NCBI GenBank assembly: GCA_937896065.1
Contig: CALBLI010000049.1
Span: 1 to 64,000 of the forward strand
Origin: an uncultured Caryophanales bacterium
GTDB lineage: Bacteria > Bacillota_I > Bacilli_A > RFN20 > CAG-288
Length of the DNA stretch: 64,000 bases
Direction of reading: 5' to 3'
Shown here piece by piece: positions 7,524 to 16,179 of this stretch (within the stretch, counting starts at the first letter, position 1; every line of letters begins with the position of its first letter). A program made the translations under genes and the position numbers. Below the pieces are notes generated by a model, which saw only the letters and a program-made list of their open reading frames with translations, searched no databases and was not told the origin of the DNA.

Positions 7524-8675
7524 ATGAGTTATGTGTGTCCAAGATGTGGAAATTCAGATGAAAGATATATAGGTTATTTCAAAAACAAACCTTATTGTAG
7601 ACTATGTCTTTCTTTTCAAGGCAAAAGTGTTGAAAATGATATTTGTATTACTAAAGATATTGAGTTAACTTTAGATTATCCACTGAGTGAGAAACAAAAA
7701 GAATGTTCAAATAATGTTTTAAATGCCCTCAATATGAATAGAAATGTTTTAATTCATGCTGTAACTGGGGCTGGAAAAACTGAACTTGTCTATCATTCAA
7801 TGCATAAATATTTAAAAGAGGGCAAAAAAGTAGGCTTTGCAACTCCTAGAAAAGATGTTGTAATAGATTTAGCCCCCCGAATAAAAGAAGCTTTCAAAAA
7901 TGCAAAAGTTGTCTCAGTTTATGGTGAACATAGTCAAATAATTTCAGGCGATATTATAGTTTTAACAACTCATCAGTTATATCGTTATCCTAATTATTTT
8001 GATTTACTAATTTTAGACGAGATTGATGCTTTTCCTTATAAAGGTAATAAATTACTATTTTCTTTTTTTCGAAAGAGTGTAAAGGGTAATTACGTTCTTC
8101 TTTCAGCAACACCAAGTAATGATGATATAAATAAAGTGAAAAATGATAATGGAATCATTATCACTTTATTTGAGCGTTATCATAAACATGACTTGATAGT
8201 TCCCGCTTTCATTCAAGCTAATAAATATAAACAATTCTTTTTAATTTTAAGATATTTATTAAAATTTATTAAAGAGAAGAAACCCGTTTTCATTTTCACA
8301 CCTACAATATCAGAAGGTAAAAAACTTTTTTTCTTCTTATCATTATTTTTTCAAAATGGAAGTTTTGTCTCATCAAAAGAGGAAAATAGATCAATCGATA
8401 TATCTAGAATTAAAAATAACATGTACGACTATCTTGTAACTACATCCATTCTAGAAAGAGGAGTTACTTTAAAGAATCTTCAGGTTATTGTTTATAATGC
8501 TGGAAGTTATATTTACTCAGCTGAAGCATTGATTCAAATTGCAGGAAGAGTAGGAAGAAAAATAGATGCAACTTGTGGTGATGTCTATTTTTTAAGTGAT
8601 GAAGAAACACCATCTATTAAAGATGCAATCAAAACCATCAAATTATGCAATTTAAAAAAGAACAATTCAAATTGA
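7524..8675 (+). CDS. comFA: ComFA-like DNA-uptake helicase
   Basis: This 383-aa ATPase resembles ComFA, the cytoplasmic DEAD-like translocase that helps pull single-stranded DNA through the competence channel. An N-terminal zinc ribbon has CPRC (5-8) and CRLC (25-28). Walker A is AVTGAGKT (79-86), motif II is DEIDAF (165-170), motif III is LSATPS, and motif VI is QIAGRVGRK. It is shorter than the roughly 460 aa of Bacillus ComFA. ATG at 7524 is preferred over the upstream TTG at 7518; neither has a clear ribosome binding site. It lies upstream of an M18 aminopeptidase and comFC, so the comF locus is interrupted. Confidence 0.88.
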   Translation: MSYVCPRCGNSDERYIGYFKNKPYCRLCLSFQGKSVENDICITKDIELTLDYPLSEKQKECSNNVLNALNMNRNVLIHAVTGAGKTELVYHSMHKYLKEGKKVGFATPRKDVVIDLAPRIKEAFKNAKVVSVYGEHSQIISGDIIVLTTHQLYRYPNYFDLLILDEIDAFPYKGNKLLFSFFRKSVKGNYVLLSATPSNDDINKVKNDNGIIITLFERYHKHDLIVPAFIQANKYKQFFLILRYLLKFIKEKKPVFIFTPTISEGKKLFFFLSLFFQNGSFVSSKEENRSIDISRIKNNMYDYLVTTSILERGVTLKNLQVIVYNAGSYIYSAEALIQIAGRVGRKIDATCGDVYFLSDEETPSIKDAIKTIKLCNLKKNNSN

Positions 8676-8715
8676 TATAATTTTATGTGCTAAAATCTAA
8701 TAGAGGTAAATATTT

Positions 8716-10014
8716 ATGAAAACAAAAACTGCTAAGATAAACAATATAGATAAATTGATGCATCTTCTCGATTCATCTTTCTCTGTCTTCCATGTTGTTA
8801 AAAATATTGAAGATGAGCTTACTGCGCACAATTTCATTAAAATTGATGAAACGGAAAATTTTAATCTAATTAAAGGTAAAAACTATTATGTTAAAAGAAA
8901 TGATAGTTCCATTATTGCCTTTAAAATTCCTAATAAAATCAAAAAGGAATTATCATTTAGAATAACTGCCACTCATAATGATTCACCAACTTTCAAATTA
9001 AAACCACACCCTGTCAAAAAAGTTGGAAATCTTCTTCAACTTGATAGTGAACCATATGGTGGCGGAATATATAATACTTTCTTCGATAAACCTCTATCGT
9101 TTGCTGGACGCGTCTTTTATAGCGAAGAAGGAAAATTAAAATCAAAACTAGTCAATGTTGACAAAGATTTGCTTATCATTCCCAATGTTGCTATTCACAT
9201 GAATAGAGATGTAAACACTTCAAATAACATCAATCCAGCTATCGATACTTTACCTCTTTTTGCTTCAGTTAAAATTGATGACAACTCATTTGACTTTGAT
9301 AAATATCTATTAAATTTACTCAAATGCAAAAATGGAACACTTTTATCACATGATTTATTTTTATATAACCGTGAGAAAGCAAAATTCATCGGTTTAAATG
9401 ATGAATTTATAGCATCTAGTAAAGAGGATGATTTATCTTCAACATATTCTTCACTTCTTGGTTTTTTAAATTCGCATGATGAAAACTCAATCTCTGTTTA
9501 TTCATCTTTTGATAATGAAGAAGTTGGTTCGCTTACAAGACAAGGTGCAATGTCAACTTTTTTAAAAGATATTCTTACTAGAGTTGTTTTAACATTAGGA
9601 TTTAAATATGAAGACTATTTCAAATTCGTCGCTAATAGCTTTGTTTTAAGTATTGATAATGCTCACGCTTCTCATCCTTCACATATGGAACTATCAAACA
9701 AGCCAATTTATTTAAATGAGGGAATCGTAATCAAATATAATGCTAATGCTCACTATACAAGCGATGGTCTTTCAAGTAGTTACATCAAGTTATTGTGCAA
9801 TGAAAATAAAATTCCTTATCAAGAATTCACTAATCGTTCTGATATGAGAGGTGGTTCTACTTTGGGAAATCTTCTTCAAAGTCAAATATCAGTCAATATG
9901 GTTGATATTGGCCTACCTCAACTTGCCATGCATTCAGCATATGAAACACTAGGAAGAAATGATATTGAACACATGATAAATTTGGTAACTTGTTTTTTTA
10001 ACAATAATTTATAA
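8716..10014 (+). CDS. M18-family aspartyl aminopeptidase
   Basis: The 432-aa protein has the order of M18 zinc aminopeptidases: TATHNDSP near residue 88 (metal His), a conserved GGGIYNTFFDKPL segment, VYSSFDNEEVG (catalytic and metal acidic residues), SIDNAHASHPSH, and LAMHSAYE near the C-terminus supplying the last His. Such cytosolic enzymes remove N-terminal acidic residues from peptides. The start has TAGAGGT about 9 nt upstream. It sits between comFA and comFC, with 40 bp and 30 bp gaps, so it is probably co-transcribed with them, although M18 peptidases have no known competence role. Confidence 0.92.
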   Translation: MKTKTAKINNIDKLMHLLDSSFSVFHVVKNIEDELTAHNFIKIDETENFNLIKGKNYYVKRNDSSIIAFKIPNKIKKELSFRITATHNDSPTFKLKPHPVKKVGNLLQLDSEPYGGGIYNTFFDKPLSFAGRVFYSEEGKLKSKLVNVDKDLLIIPNVAIHMNRDVNTSNNINPAIDTLPLFASVKIDDNSFDFDKYLLNLLKCKNGTLLSHDLFLYNREKAKFIGLNDEFIASSKEDDLSSTYSSLLGFLNSHDENSISVYSSFDNEEVGSLTRQGAMSTFLKDILTRVVLTLGFKYEDYFKFVANSFVLSIDNAHASHPSHMELSNKPIYLNEGIVIKYNANAHYTSDGLSSSYIKLLCNENKIPYQEFTNRSDMRGGSTLGNLLQSQISVNMVDIGLPQLAMHSAYETLGRNDIEHMINLVTCFFNNNL

Positions 10015-10044
10015 TATTTTACTTCTCAAACTATATGTTAATTG

Positions 10045-10680
10045 ATGGATAAAAAATATTGTCTAACATGTTTTAAAGAAATAAATCTGACACCAATAAG
10101 AGATTTTTTGGAAAATAATCCATTGATTTGTTCAAATTGTTTGAGTCAAATACCCATCAAATTGATTAAAAGAAAAATTTTTAATACATCTATTCTATTT
10201 TTATCTGAGTATGAATCAGTTATGAAATCATACTTGATGAATTATAAAGAATATAAAGATGTTGAACTCGCTAAAGTTTTTCTAAAGCCATTTTTAAATA
10301 TCATCAAACTTCTATATAAAAATTATCTTTTTATTCCCTGTCCATCATCTAAAATGCGCGTTGAAAATCGTGGCTTTGATCATTTAGAAGAAATATTAAA
10401 AGTTAATAAGATTAATTATGAATTGGTTTTAACTAAAAATAGCAATGAAATACACAAAAATTTAAAAATGACTGATAGATTTAATCAGGATACAATTTCA
10501 ATAATTGATTCTAAAAAAGGCAGTTTGAAAAATAAGAAAATAGTGCTATTTGATGATGTTTTTACAACCGGTAATACCTTTAAGCAATCTCTAGAAGTTT
10601 TAAAAAAAGAAAATCCTAGTATAATCAAAGGTTTGATAATTTTAGATAACTATAAAATAGATGAACTTAAAATAAAATAA
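10045..10680 (+). CDS. comFC: ComFC-like phosphoribosyltransferase-fold competence protein
   Basis: The 211-aa protein has an N-terminal pair of cysteine pairs (CLTC near 6-9 and CSNC near 30-33) typical of ComFC/GntX, followed by a type I phosphoribosyltransferase fold. The PRPP loop is VLFDDVFTTGNT near residue 167, and IPCPSS with the NRGFDHLE stretch is the family's upstream motif. ComFC is needed for natural transformation in Bacilli and interacts with ComFA. A TTG lies directly before the ATG; I chose the ATG. Confidence 0.88.
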   Translation: MDKKYCLTCFKEINLTPIRDFLENNPLICSNCLSQIPIKLIKRKIFNTSILFLSEYESVMKSYLMNYKEYKDVELAKVFLKPFLNIIKLLYKNYLFIPCPSSKMRVENRGFDHLEEILKVNKINYELVLTKNSNEIHKNLKMTDRFNQDTISIIDSKKGSLKNKKIVLFDDVFTTGNTFKQSLEVLKKENPSIIKGLIILDNYKIDELKIK

Positions 10681-10781
10681 TTCTCAAAATCAACATATAT
10701 AGTAAATATATATGTACATATATATTTATTATACAAAGAATTTAGGTTATAATAGATAATTAGTGAATTGGTGAAATTTAT

Positions 10782-12833
10782 ATGAAAAAATTATTAAAAA
10801 ATCAACGTCAAATCTCTTACATATCATTAGCAGCTGAAATATTAGCTCTGGTGATTCTTTTTTTATTAGTCCTTTACTATCCAAATGAAAACTGGACTCA
10901 GCAATTATCAAATATTCTCTTAGGTGTTATCATTTTATATTCATTTATAACACCAATGGTATTCAACATCATCATTTCCAAAAAGAAGAATAGTACTGAA
11001 TTAACTTCTGCTGAACTTATTGGAACTAATGAGAATGAAGCTTATCTTTTTGCCCAACTTGGTATCATCATCACCAATAAGGATTTCACTATCAGATGGG
11101 TAAATGATTACATCACTTTAAATTTTCCATCAGTCATTGATAAATCATTATTTGAAATCTTCCCTGATTTAAAAGATTTTGTTTTGAATGAAGATAAAAA
11201 AGAACAATATGCCTCAATTACTAGTGAAAATCACAATTACCAAGTTGAGTATTTAAAGGATGGTAATATGTTCATCTTTAAAGATGTCACAGATTTAACA
11301 AATTTGACTGCCTTAAACGAAGGTAACTCGCCAGTTATTGGCTATTTAAATATCGATAATTATGATGATATTTTACAATCATCAACTGATGATAGTAAAT
11401 TCACTGAACTTTTTTACAATACTAGATTTCAAATCAACCAATATTTTAATAAAAAAAGTGCTCTTCTTAGAAGATTAAAAGAAGATCGATATATGTTCAT
11501 TACAACTAAAAATTCATATTTATCCATGCTTGATGACAACTTTAGTGTCATGGAAACCGTCAGAAAAAATCAGAGCGGTTTCACCTTATCAATTGGTATA
11601 GGATATGGCTTCCCTGAATATAGTAAAATTTCTGAACTAGCCTCTTCAGCCAATGATATCGCTATGTCTAGAGGCGGTGACCAAGCTGTTATTCATCCTG
11701 CTAAAGAGAACTTCATTTATGTTGGCGGTAAAAGTGAACTTAAGACTTCTAGAAATAAAGTTAAGATGAGAACTTTTGGCGACTCTCTTATTGCTACTAT
11801 TGCAAACTTTAACAAAATTCTTATTATGGGTCATATAAATGCTGATTTTGATGCTATTGGTGCAGCTTTAGGTGTTTATGTTTTAGCAGATTACACAAAT
11901 GATAATCATTCGAAAAGCATCCGTGTTGCTTTTGAACCAAGTTATGTTGAAGCAAAATGCCGCAAATCAGTTGAACTCGAATTCACTAAAGATGAAATGG
12001 ACACCTATTTTGTTGATTCTAAAGAAGCTGAACAATTCTTTGACGATTCAACACTTCTTGTATTAGTCGACCATAACTCAGCTTACATGTCAATGTATCC
12101 TCAAATCACTCAACGTGCAAAAAACGTTATTATAATTGATCATCATAGGCCTGATCAAAAAGCAGTCAGCGATACTTTATTTAAAGATATTGATACCAGT
12201 TCTTCATCAACTAGTGAGCTCATCACCGAATTTATTTATTACACTAAGAAAGAAATAAAAATACCAAGTCGAATTGCAACTTTCTTACTATCAGGCATCG
12301 CCCTTGATACTCGTTCATTTAAATATAATGCTTCTTCATCGACATATGAATCTGCTTCGATTTTAAAAGAATTTGGAGCTGATTCTAGCAAAGTAGAAGA
12401 ATTCTTAAAAGAAGGATGGGAAGAATTTAAGCAAAAGATTTCAATATTAAATACCGCTGATAGTCCTTACCCTGGTGTCATCATTGCTGATAATAAAGAT
12501 GATGAGATAGTCTCAGATACTATGCTTGCTATTGTCGCAACTGAGGCTATTCAAATAAGTGAAGTATCAACCGTTTTCTGTATTGGTCGAATATCTGAAC
12601 ATCAAATTAAAATATCTGGAAGAAGTGATGGAACTGTTAACTGTCAGATGTTACTTGAAAAATTGGGTGGAGGAGGACATTTCTCCATGGCCGCATGTGT
12701 TTTAAATGAGACTACTGTCGATGATGCTAAAAAACGATTGTTAGCTATTTTAAATGACTATCTTGATGATGCTACAGTTAAGATGGTCAGATCTAATAAT
12801 GAAGACGACGATGATAAAGAAAATAATGAATAG
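10782..12833 (+). CDS. gdpP: c-di-AMP phosphodiesterase GdpP
   Basis: The 683-aa protein has the GdpP/YybT layout: two transmembrane helices (about 11-32 and 43-65), a degenerate PAS domain (about 80-170), a degenerate GGDEF domain (about 180-305), and a DHH-DHHA1 phosphodiesterase (about 340-665). Catalytic motifs are HINADFDAIG (351-360), VDHN (429-432), DHH (453-455) and GGGGH (around 628). It hydrolyses cyclic di-AMP at the membrane and so influences potassium, osmotic and cell-wall homeostasis. It is followed directly by rplI and dnaB, as in many Bacilli. A TATAAT at 10748-10753 may be its -10 element. Confidence 0.95.
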   Translation: MKKLLKNQRQISYISLAAEILALVILFLLVLYYPNENWTQQLSNILLGVIILYSFITPMVFNIIISKKKNSTELTSAELIGTNENEAYLFAQLGIIITNKDFTIRWVNDYITLNFPSVIDKSLFEIFPDLKDFVLNEDKKEQYASITSENHNYQVEYLKDGNMFIFKDVTDLTNLTALNEGNSPVIGYLNIDNYDDILQSSTDDSKFTELFYNTRFQINQYFNKKSALLRRLKEDRYMFITTKNSYLSMLDDNFSVMETVRKNQSGFTLSIGIGYGFPEYSKISELASSANDIAMSRGGDQAVIHPAKENFIYVGGKSELKTSRNKVKMRTFGDSLIATIANFNKILIMGHINADFDAIGAALGVYVLADYTNDNHSKSIRVAFEPSYVEAKCRKSVELEFTKDEMDTYFVDSKEAEQFFDDSTLLVLVDHNSAYMSMYPQITQRAKNVIIIDHHRPDQKAVSDTLFKDIDTSSSSTSELITEFIYYTKKEIKIPSRIATFLLSGIALDTRSFKYNASSSTYESASILKEFGADSSKVEEFLKEGWEEFKQKISILNTADSPYPGVIIADNKDDEIVSDTMLAIVATEAIQISEVSTVFCIGRISEHQIKISGRSDGTVNCQMLLEKLGGGGHFSMAACVLNETTVDDAKKRLLAILNDYLDDATVKMVRSNNEDDDDKENNE

Positions 12834-12848
12834 AAAGGAGTTCTTATT

Positions 12849-13307
12849 ATGGAAGTGATTTTAAAAAAAGATGTCAACAAAGTTGGAAAAAAAGGACAAA
12901 TTGTCACCGTATCAGATGGATATGGTGCTAACTTTTTAATACCTAATGGTCTAGCTGTTTTAAATAATAAAGCAAATTTAGCAATCCTTCATAAAGAAGA
13001 AGAGGAAGAAAGAAGACTTGATGCTTTAAAAAGAGAAGAAGCCAAAGAAGTCAGCAAAAAATTAGAATCTATAACATTAGAATTTGAAGCTAGTGCTGGA
13101 AGAGGTGGAGATATGATAGGAACTATCTCTACTAAGCAAATAATTGAAGCTTTAAAAAAGCATGATATCAAGATTGATAAAAAAATGATTGTTGAAAAAG
13201 ATGTCATTGTCAATGGTTTTGGAAAAACAACATTGAAAGTTGATTTATATAAAGGTGTTATTGGTGTGATTAATATTCACGTTTCATTAAAGGAAAAGAC
13301 CAAATGA
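12849..13307 (+). CDS. rplI: Ribosomal protein bL9
   Basis: The 152-aa protein begins MEVILKKDVNKVGKKGQ and contains GYGANFLIPNGLA, the hallmark N-terminal rRNA-binding domain of L9. A charged connecting helix (about 45-75) and a C-terminal domain follow. It has a strong AGAAAGGAG ribosome binding site and lies 15 bp after gdpP. Its stop overlaps the dnaB start by 4 nt, indicating translational coupling in a gdpP-rplI-dnaB operon. Confidence 0.97.
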   Translation: MEVILKKDVNKVGKKGQIVTVSDGYGANFLIPNGLAVLNNKANLAILHKEEEEERRLDALKREEAKEVSKKLESITLEFEASAGRGGDMIGTISTKQIIEALKKHDIKIDKKMIVEKDVIVNGFGKTTLKVDLYKGVIGVINIHVSLKEKTK

Positions 13308-14737
13308 GTGATACCATCGATACAACAAGCGAGAAGGCATTAATTGTCTCTATCCTTTCAGATGAAACAGGAAATACATTATTAGATGTCATTCCTCAGC
13401 TTTCAGCTAATGACTTCCAAGATGAAAGAAATCAGATGATATATCAAGCAATGATTGACTTATCAAGCCTTCATAAAGAAATCACTGTTGTTAATCTAAT
13501 AGATATATTAGAAAACAAACATCAATTAGATCTTGTTGGCGGTGAAGCTTATTTTGATGAAATTTCATCAAATAATAATCTTTTTACAGGTTCAATCAAT
13601 GACAACATCAGCAATATCAAAGATAAAGCTTTGCTTGTAACTTTTGTTCAAAAATTAAAAAGCATCGTTTATGATTCACAAACCAAACCTATAACTGATC
13701 CATCTGATTTTATGGGAAAATGTGAAGAAGAGATCCTTCAAATAACTCATAATCGTCGAAATACACCTGTATTAGATATGCAAGCAGTTGCAAATATGAT
13801 CGTAAATGATCTTGTTAAACAAACTGATAGGTTCATTAAAAAAGGTAAAAATCCTAATGGTGTAACTGGTATTGAAACCGGTTTTGAATCACTAGATAGA
13901 TTAACTAAAGGCTGGCGTGAGCAAGAAATGATCATCATTGGTGCTAGACCAAGTGTTGGTAAAACTGCATTTGTTTTACAATTGCTTTATAACATTGCTA
14001 AAAGAGATGTTCCTGTCTTATTTTTCTCACTTGAAATGGATGAAGCATCAATTGGCCGCAGAATCTTATCAAATATAACTCAACTTCCAAGTGAAGTTAT
14101 TGATTCAATTGCTTACAAACATGGTTCAACATATCAGCACATTATTGCTGATCCAAATAGTGTTGAAAATACTAAAATAATAAGCGTCTTACAACAAGGC
14201 CTTTTGGAATTTGCAGGCTTGCCAATTTTTATTGATGCCAATCCTGGCACAAAACTTATGGATATCACATCAAAAGCTAAAAAAGTATGTAATTCATCAA
14301 CTAAGCCAATTGGTCTTATTGCAATTGACTACATGCAGCTTATTTCTTGCCCAACATATGGTGGAAGTTCTGTCGATGAAGTCACCAATATTTCTAAAGG
14401 ATTAAAGCAATTAGCAAGAGAATTAAATGTTCCAATAATTGTTCTTTCACAGCTTTCACGTGCTGCTGAAAAAGATAATATAGGAAATAAATCAAGAGAA
14501 CTTACCATGTCAGATTTAAGGGGCTCAGGATCTATTGAACAAGATGCTGATAAAATCTTTTTCTTATCAAGAGAAGATTATCAAAAGACTGATGAAGAAC
14601 AAGCTAATAATCCTATTTCACATGTTTCTTTATCACTACAAAAAAACAGAAATGGTCGTATCGGTAAAGTTGATTTCCAATTCAACAAAGAAACTTCCTC
14701 ATTTATAATTACCGATTTTGATCATAGTGCTGAATAA
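13304..14737 (+). CDS. dnaB: Replicative DNA helicase DnaB
   Basis: This 477-aa hexameric helicase unwinds DNA at the replication fork. The N-terminal helical domain (about 1-105) carries the E-x-x-L-I/V-x-x-I pattern. After a linker, the RecA-like domain starts near 185; Walker A is GARPSVGKT (213-221), Walker B is IAIDYMQLI, and the DNA-binding and arginine-finger region includes LSQLSRAAE and DLRGSGSIEQDAD. The length is normal (about 450-470). It overlaps rplI by 4 nt and walJ by 1 nt. In Bacillus subtilis the equivalent gene is named dnaC. Confidence 0.97.
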   Translation: MSDTIDTTSEKALIVSILSDETGNTLLDVIPQLSANDFQDERNQMIYQAMIDLSSLHKEITVVNLIDILENKHQLDLVGGEAYFDEISSNNNLFTGSINDNISNIKDKALLVTFVQKLKSIVYDSQTKPITDPSDFMGKCEEEILQITHNRRNTPVLDMQAVANMIVNDLVKQTDRFIKKGKNPNGVTGIETGFESLDRLTKGWREQEMIIIGARPSVGKTAFVLQLLYNIAKRDVPVLFFSLEMDEASIGRRILSNITQLPSEVIDSIAYKHGSTYQHIIADPNSVENTKIISVLQQGLLEFAGLPIFIDANPGTKLMDITSKAKKVCNSSTKPIGLIAIDYMQLISCPTYGGSSVDEVTNISKGLKQLARELNVPIIVLSQLSRAAEKDNIGNKSRELTMSDLRGSGSIEQDADKIFFLSREDYQKTDEEQANNPISHVSLSLQKNRNGRIGKVDFQFNKETSSFIITDFDHSAE

Positions 14738-15501
14738 TGAAATACAATTTAATAGCTTCGGGTTCAAAAGGTAATTCACTTTTGATTTATAGCAAAGATA
14801 CCGTGCTTCTTTTTGATTTTGGAGTTTCTAAAAAGAAAGTCAGTGATGCTCTTGCTTGTTATAATCTTTCATTTGATAAAATAGACGCTTTCTTTTTTAC
14901 CCATCTTCATCATGATCACTGTTTATCAATTGCTAAAGCCGATAGCGATCTCATTTATTGTGGATGTAAGAGCATCAATTCAATTAATAAATCGTTAGAA
15001 AAATCACATCAGCTTGAATCATTTAAAGAAGTTCAAATTAAAAATATCAAAGTCACACCTCTTCCTTTATCACATGATTGTAAAGAAAGTGATACTTTTG
15101 GATTTGTAATTGACGATGGTGATGAAAAATTAGCATATATTACTGATACTGGATTCATTCCTGAAATCAATTTTCCATATCTAGATAATCTTGATTATTA
15201 TATTTTTGAATCCAATTTTGATCCTAAAATGTTATATGAATCAAATAGGCCTGAATATCTTATTAATAGAATCATGTCTGATAAAGGTCATATGTCAAAT
15301 AATGACTCCAGTTATTATTTATCAACTTTTTTAGGTAATAACACTAAAGAGATTGTCTTGGCTCACTTATCAGAAGAATGCAATACTAAAGAAATTGCAA
15401 AGTCTTCTTTTGAAACAGTTAGTTTATCAATTTTAGGATACATCCCTGATGTCAAATTAAAAATTTCTTCTTTTTATGAGATGATAACAGGCGGCAAATA
15501 A
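14737..15501 (+). CDS. walJ: WalJ/YycJ-type metallo-beta-lactamase-fold hydrolase
   Basis: The 254-aa protein begins MKYNLIASGSKGNSLLI, matching the SGSxGN start of WalJ, and has the metal-binding motif THLHHDHC near residues 55-62, SHD near 108, and ITDTGF near 130. WalJ proteins are metal-dependent hydrolases or nucleases usually encoded with the WalKR cell-wall regulon. Here walK, walR, walH and walI are not adjacent; instead the gene overlaps dnaB by 1 nt and rlmH by 1 nt. A role in cell-wall or DNA-replication coordination is inferred from the family only. Confidence 0.88.
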   Translation: MKYNLIASGSKGNSLLIYSKDTVLLFDFGVSKKKVSDALACYNLSFDKIDAFFFTHLHHDHCLSIAKADSDLIYCGCKSINSINKSLEKSHQLESFKEVQIKNIKVTPLPLSHDCKESDTFGFVIDDGDEKLAYITDTGFIPEINFPYLDNLDYYIFESNFDPKMLYESNRPEYLINRIMSDKGHMSNNDSSYYLSTFLGNNTKEIVLAHLSEECNTKEIAKSSFETVSLSILGYIPDVKLKISSFYEMITGGK

Positions 15502-15971
15502 TGAATATTAAATTTATAATCCCTGGCAAGAATAAAAAAACATTTGTTGAAGCTGGAATTGATGAATATCTTAAAAGATTATCAAAATACTGCAAAGCTA
15601 AAATTATTTATATTGATGAAGAAAAAGTAAACAATATAAATCAAAAAGAAATCAAAACTGCTCTTGATAAAGAAGCAATTTCTTTTTTGAAAAATGCAGG
15701 TGATGATTATATTATTCTTATTGATATACATAGTAAAGAATTATCCACATCAGAATTTAGAGAATGCTTTGAAAAAGCAATTTCTAAAAACGGGAATATC
15801 TCTTTTATCTTTGGCTCTTCCTATGGTCTAAGTGATATATTAAGAAATAGAGCTGATTTAAAATTATCTTTATCGAAACTGACCTTTACACATTATTTTT
15901 CACTACTTGTTACCATCGAACAAGTATATCGCTCATTTAAAATGATAAATAATGAAACTTATGACAAATAA
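15501..15971 (+). CDS. rlmH: 23S rRNA pseudouridine-1915 N3-methyltransferase RlmH
   Basis: The 156-aa SPOUT-class methyltransferase ends with the characteristic LSLSKLTFTH followed by LVTIEQVYRSFKMINNE. The SAM-binding trefoil knot would be formed by FIFGSSYGLSD and the KLTFTH segment. It methylates pseudouridine 1915 in helix 69 of 23S rRNA at the subunit interface. Two usually conserved places differ: the GG of the IGG-x-x-G loop is GS, and the terminal YHK is YDK. Length is family-typical (about 155-160). It is last in the gdpP-to-rlmH operon. Confidence 0.93.
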   Translation: MNIKFIIPGKNKKTFVEAGIDEYLKRLSKYCKAKIIYIDEEKVNNINQKEIKTALDKEAISFLKNAGDDYIILIDIHSKELSTSEFRECFEKAISKNGNISFIFGSSYGLSDILRNRADLKLSLSKLTFTHYFSLLVTIEQVYRSFKMINNETYDK

Positions 15972-15972
15972 C

Positions 15973-16001
15973 TTGACAAAAATAGCTTATTTATTTATAC
16001 T
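15973..16001 (+). promoter_or_regulatory. Promoter of tRNA-Gln
   Basis: A perfect TTGACA (15973-15978), a 17-bp spacer and TATACT (15996-16001) lie 12 bp upstream of the tRNA-Gln gene. This is the closest match to the sigma-A consensus I saw in the window, as expected for a stable RNA gene. Confidence 0.85.
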
Positions 16002-16013
16002 TTTTGAGAAAAT

Positions 16014-16088
16014 TGGGATATAGTCAAGCGGTAAGACAGCAGACTCTGAATCTGTTATGCCTTGGTTCGAATCCAAGTATCCCAGCCA
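16014..16088 (+). tRNA. tRNA-Gln (anticodon CTG)
   Basis: The cloverleaf has acceptor TGGGATA/TATCCCA, D arm GTC-AAGCGGTAA-GAC, anticodon stem GCAGA/TCTGT with loop CTCTGAA (anticodon CTG), and T arm CTTGG-TTCGAAT-CCAAG. Discriminator G and an encoded CCA complete the gene. The T-A first pair is typical of tRNA-Gln. It reads CAG; the usual TTG-anticodon glutamine tRNA must lie elsewhere. Confidence 0.94.
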
Positions 16089-16106
16089 CTTTAAATATTT
16101 AATCTG

Positions 16107-16135
16107 AGTTTGATATTACATATCAAACTTTTTTA
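16107..16135 (+). terminator. Terminator after tRNA-Gln
   Basis: AGTTTGATAT (16107-16116) and ATATCAAACT (16120-16129) pair perfectly around a 3-nt loop and are followed by a T run. It ends the tRNA-Gln transcript and possibly readthrough from rlmH. Confidence 0.85.
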
Positions 16136-16143
16136 TTTTAAAA

Positions 16144-16168
16144 AAACCAAGCTCGGATAGCTTGGTTT
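16144..16168 (-). terminator. Terminator of the leucine-rich-repeat lipoprotein gene
   Basis: AAACCAAGCT / AGCTTGGTTT form a 10-bp stem around a 5-nt loop, with a T run following on the minus strand. It lies 11 bp beyond the stop codon of the minus-strand gene that begins at 18582. Confidence 0.85.
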
Positions 16169-16179
16169 TAATTTGTTTA

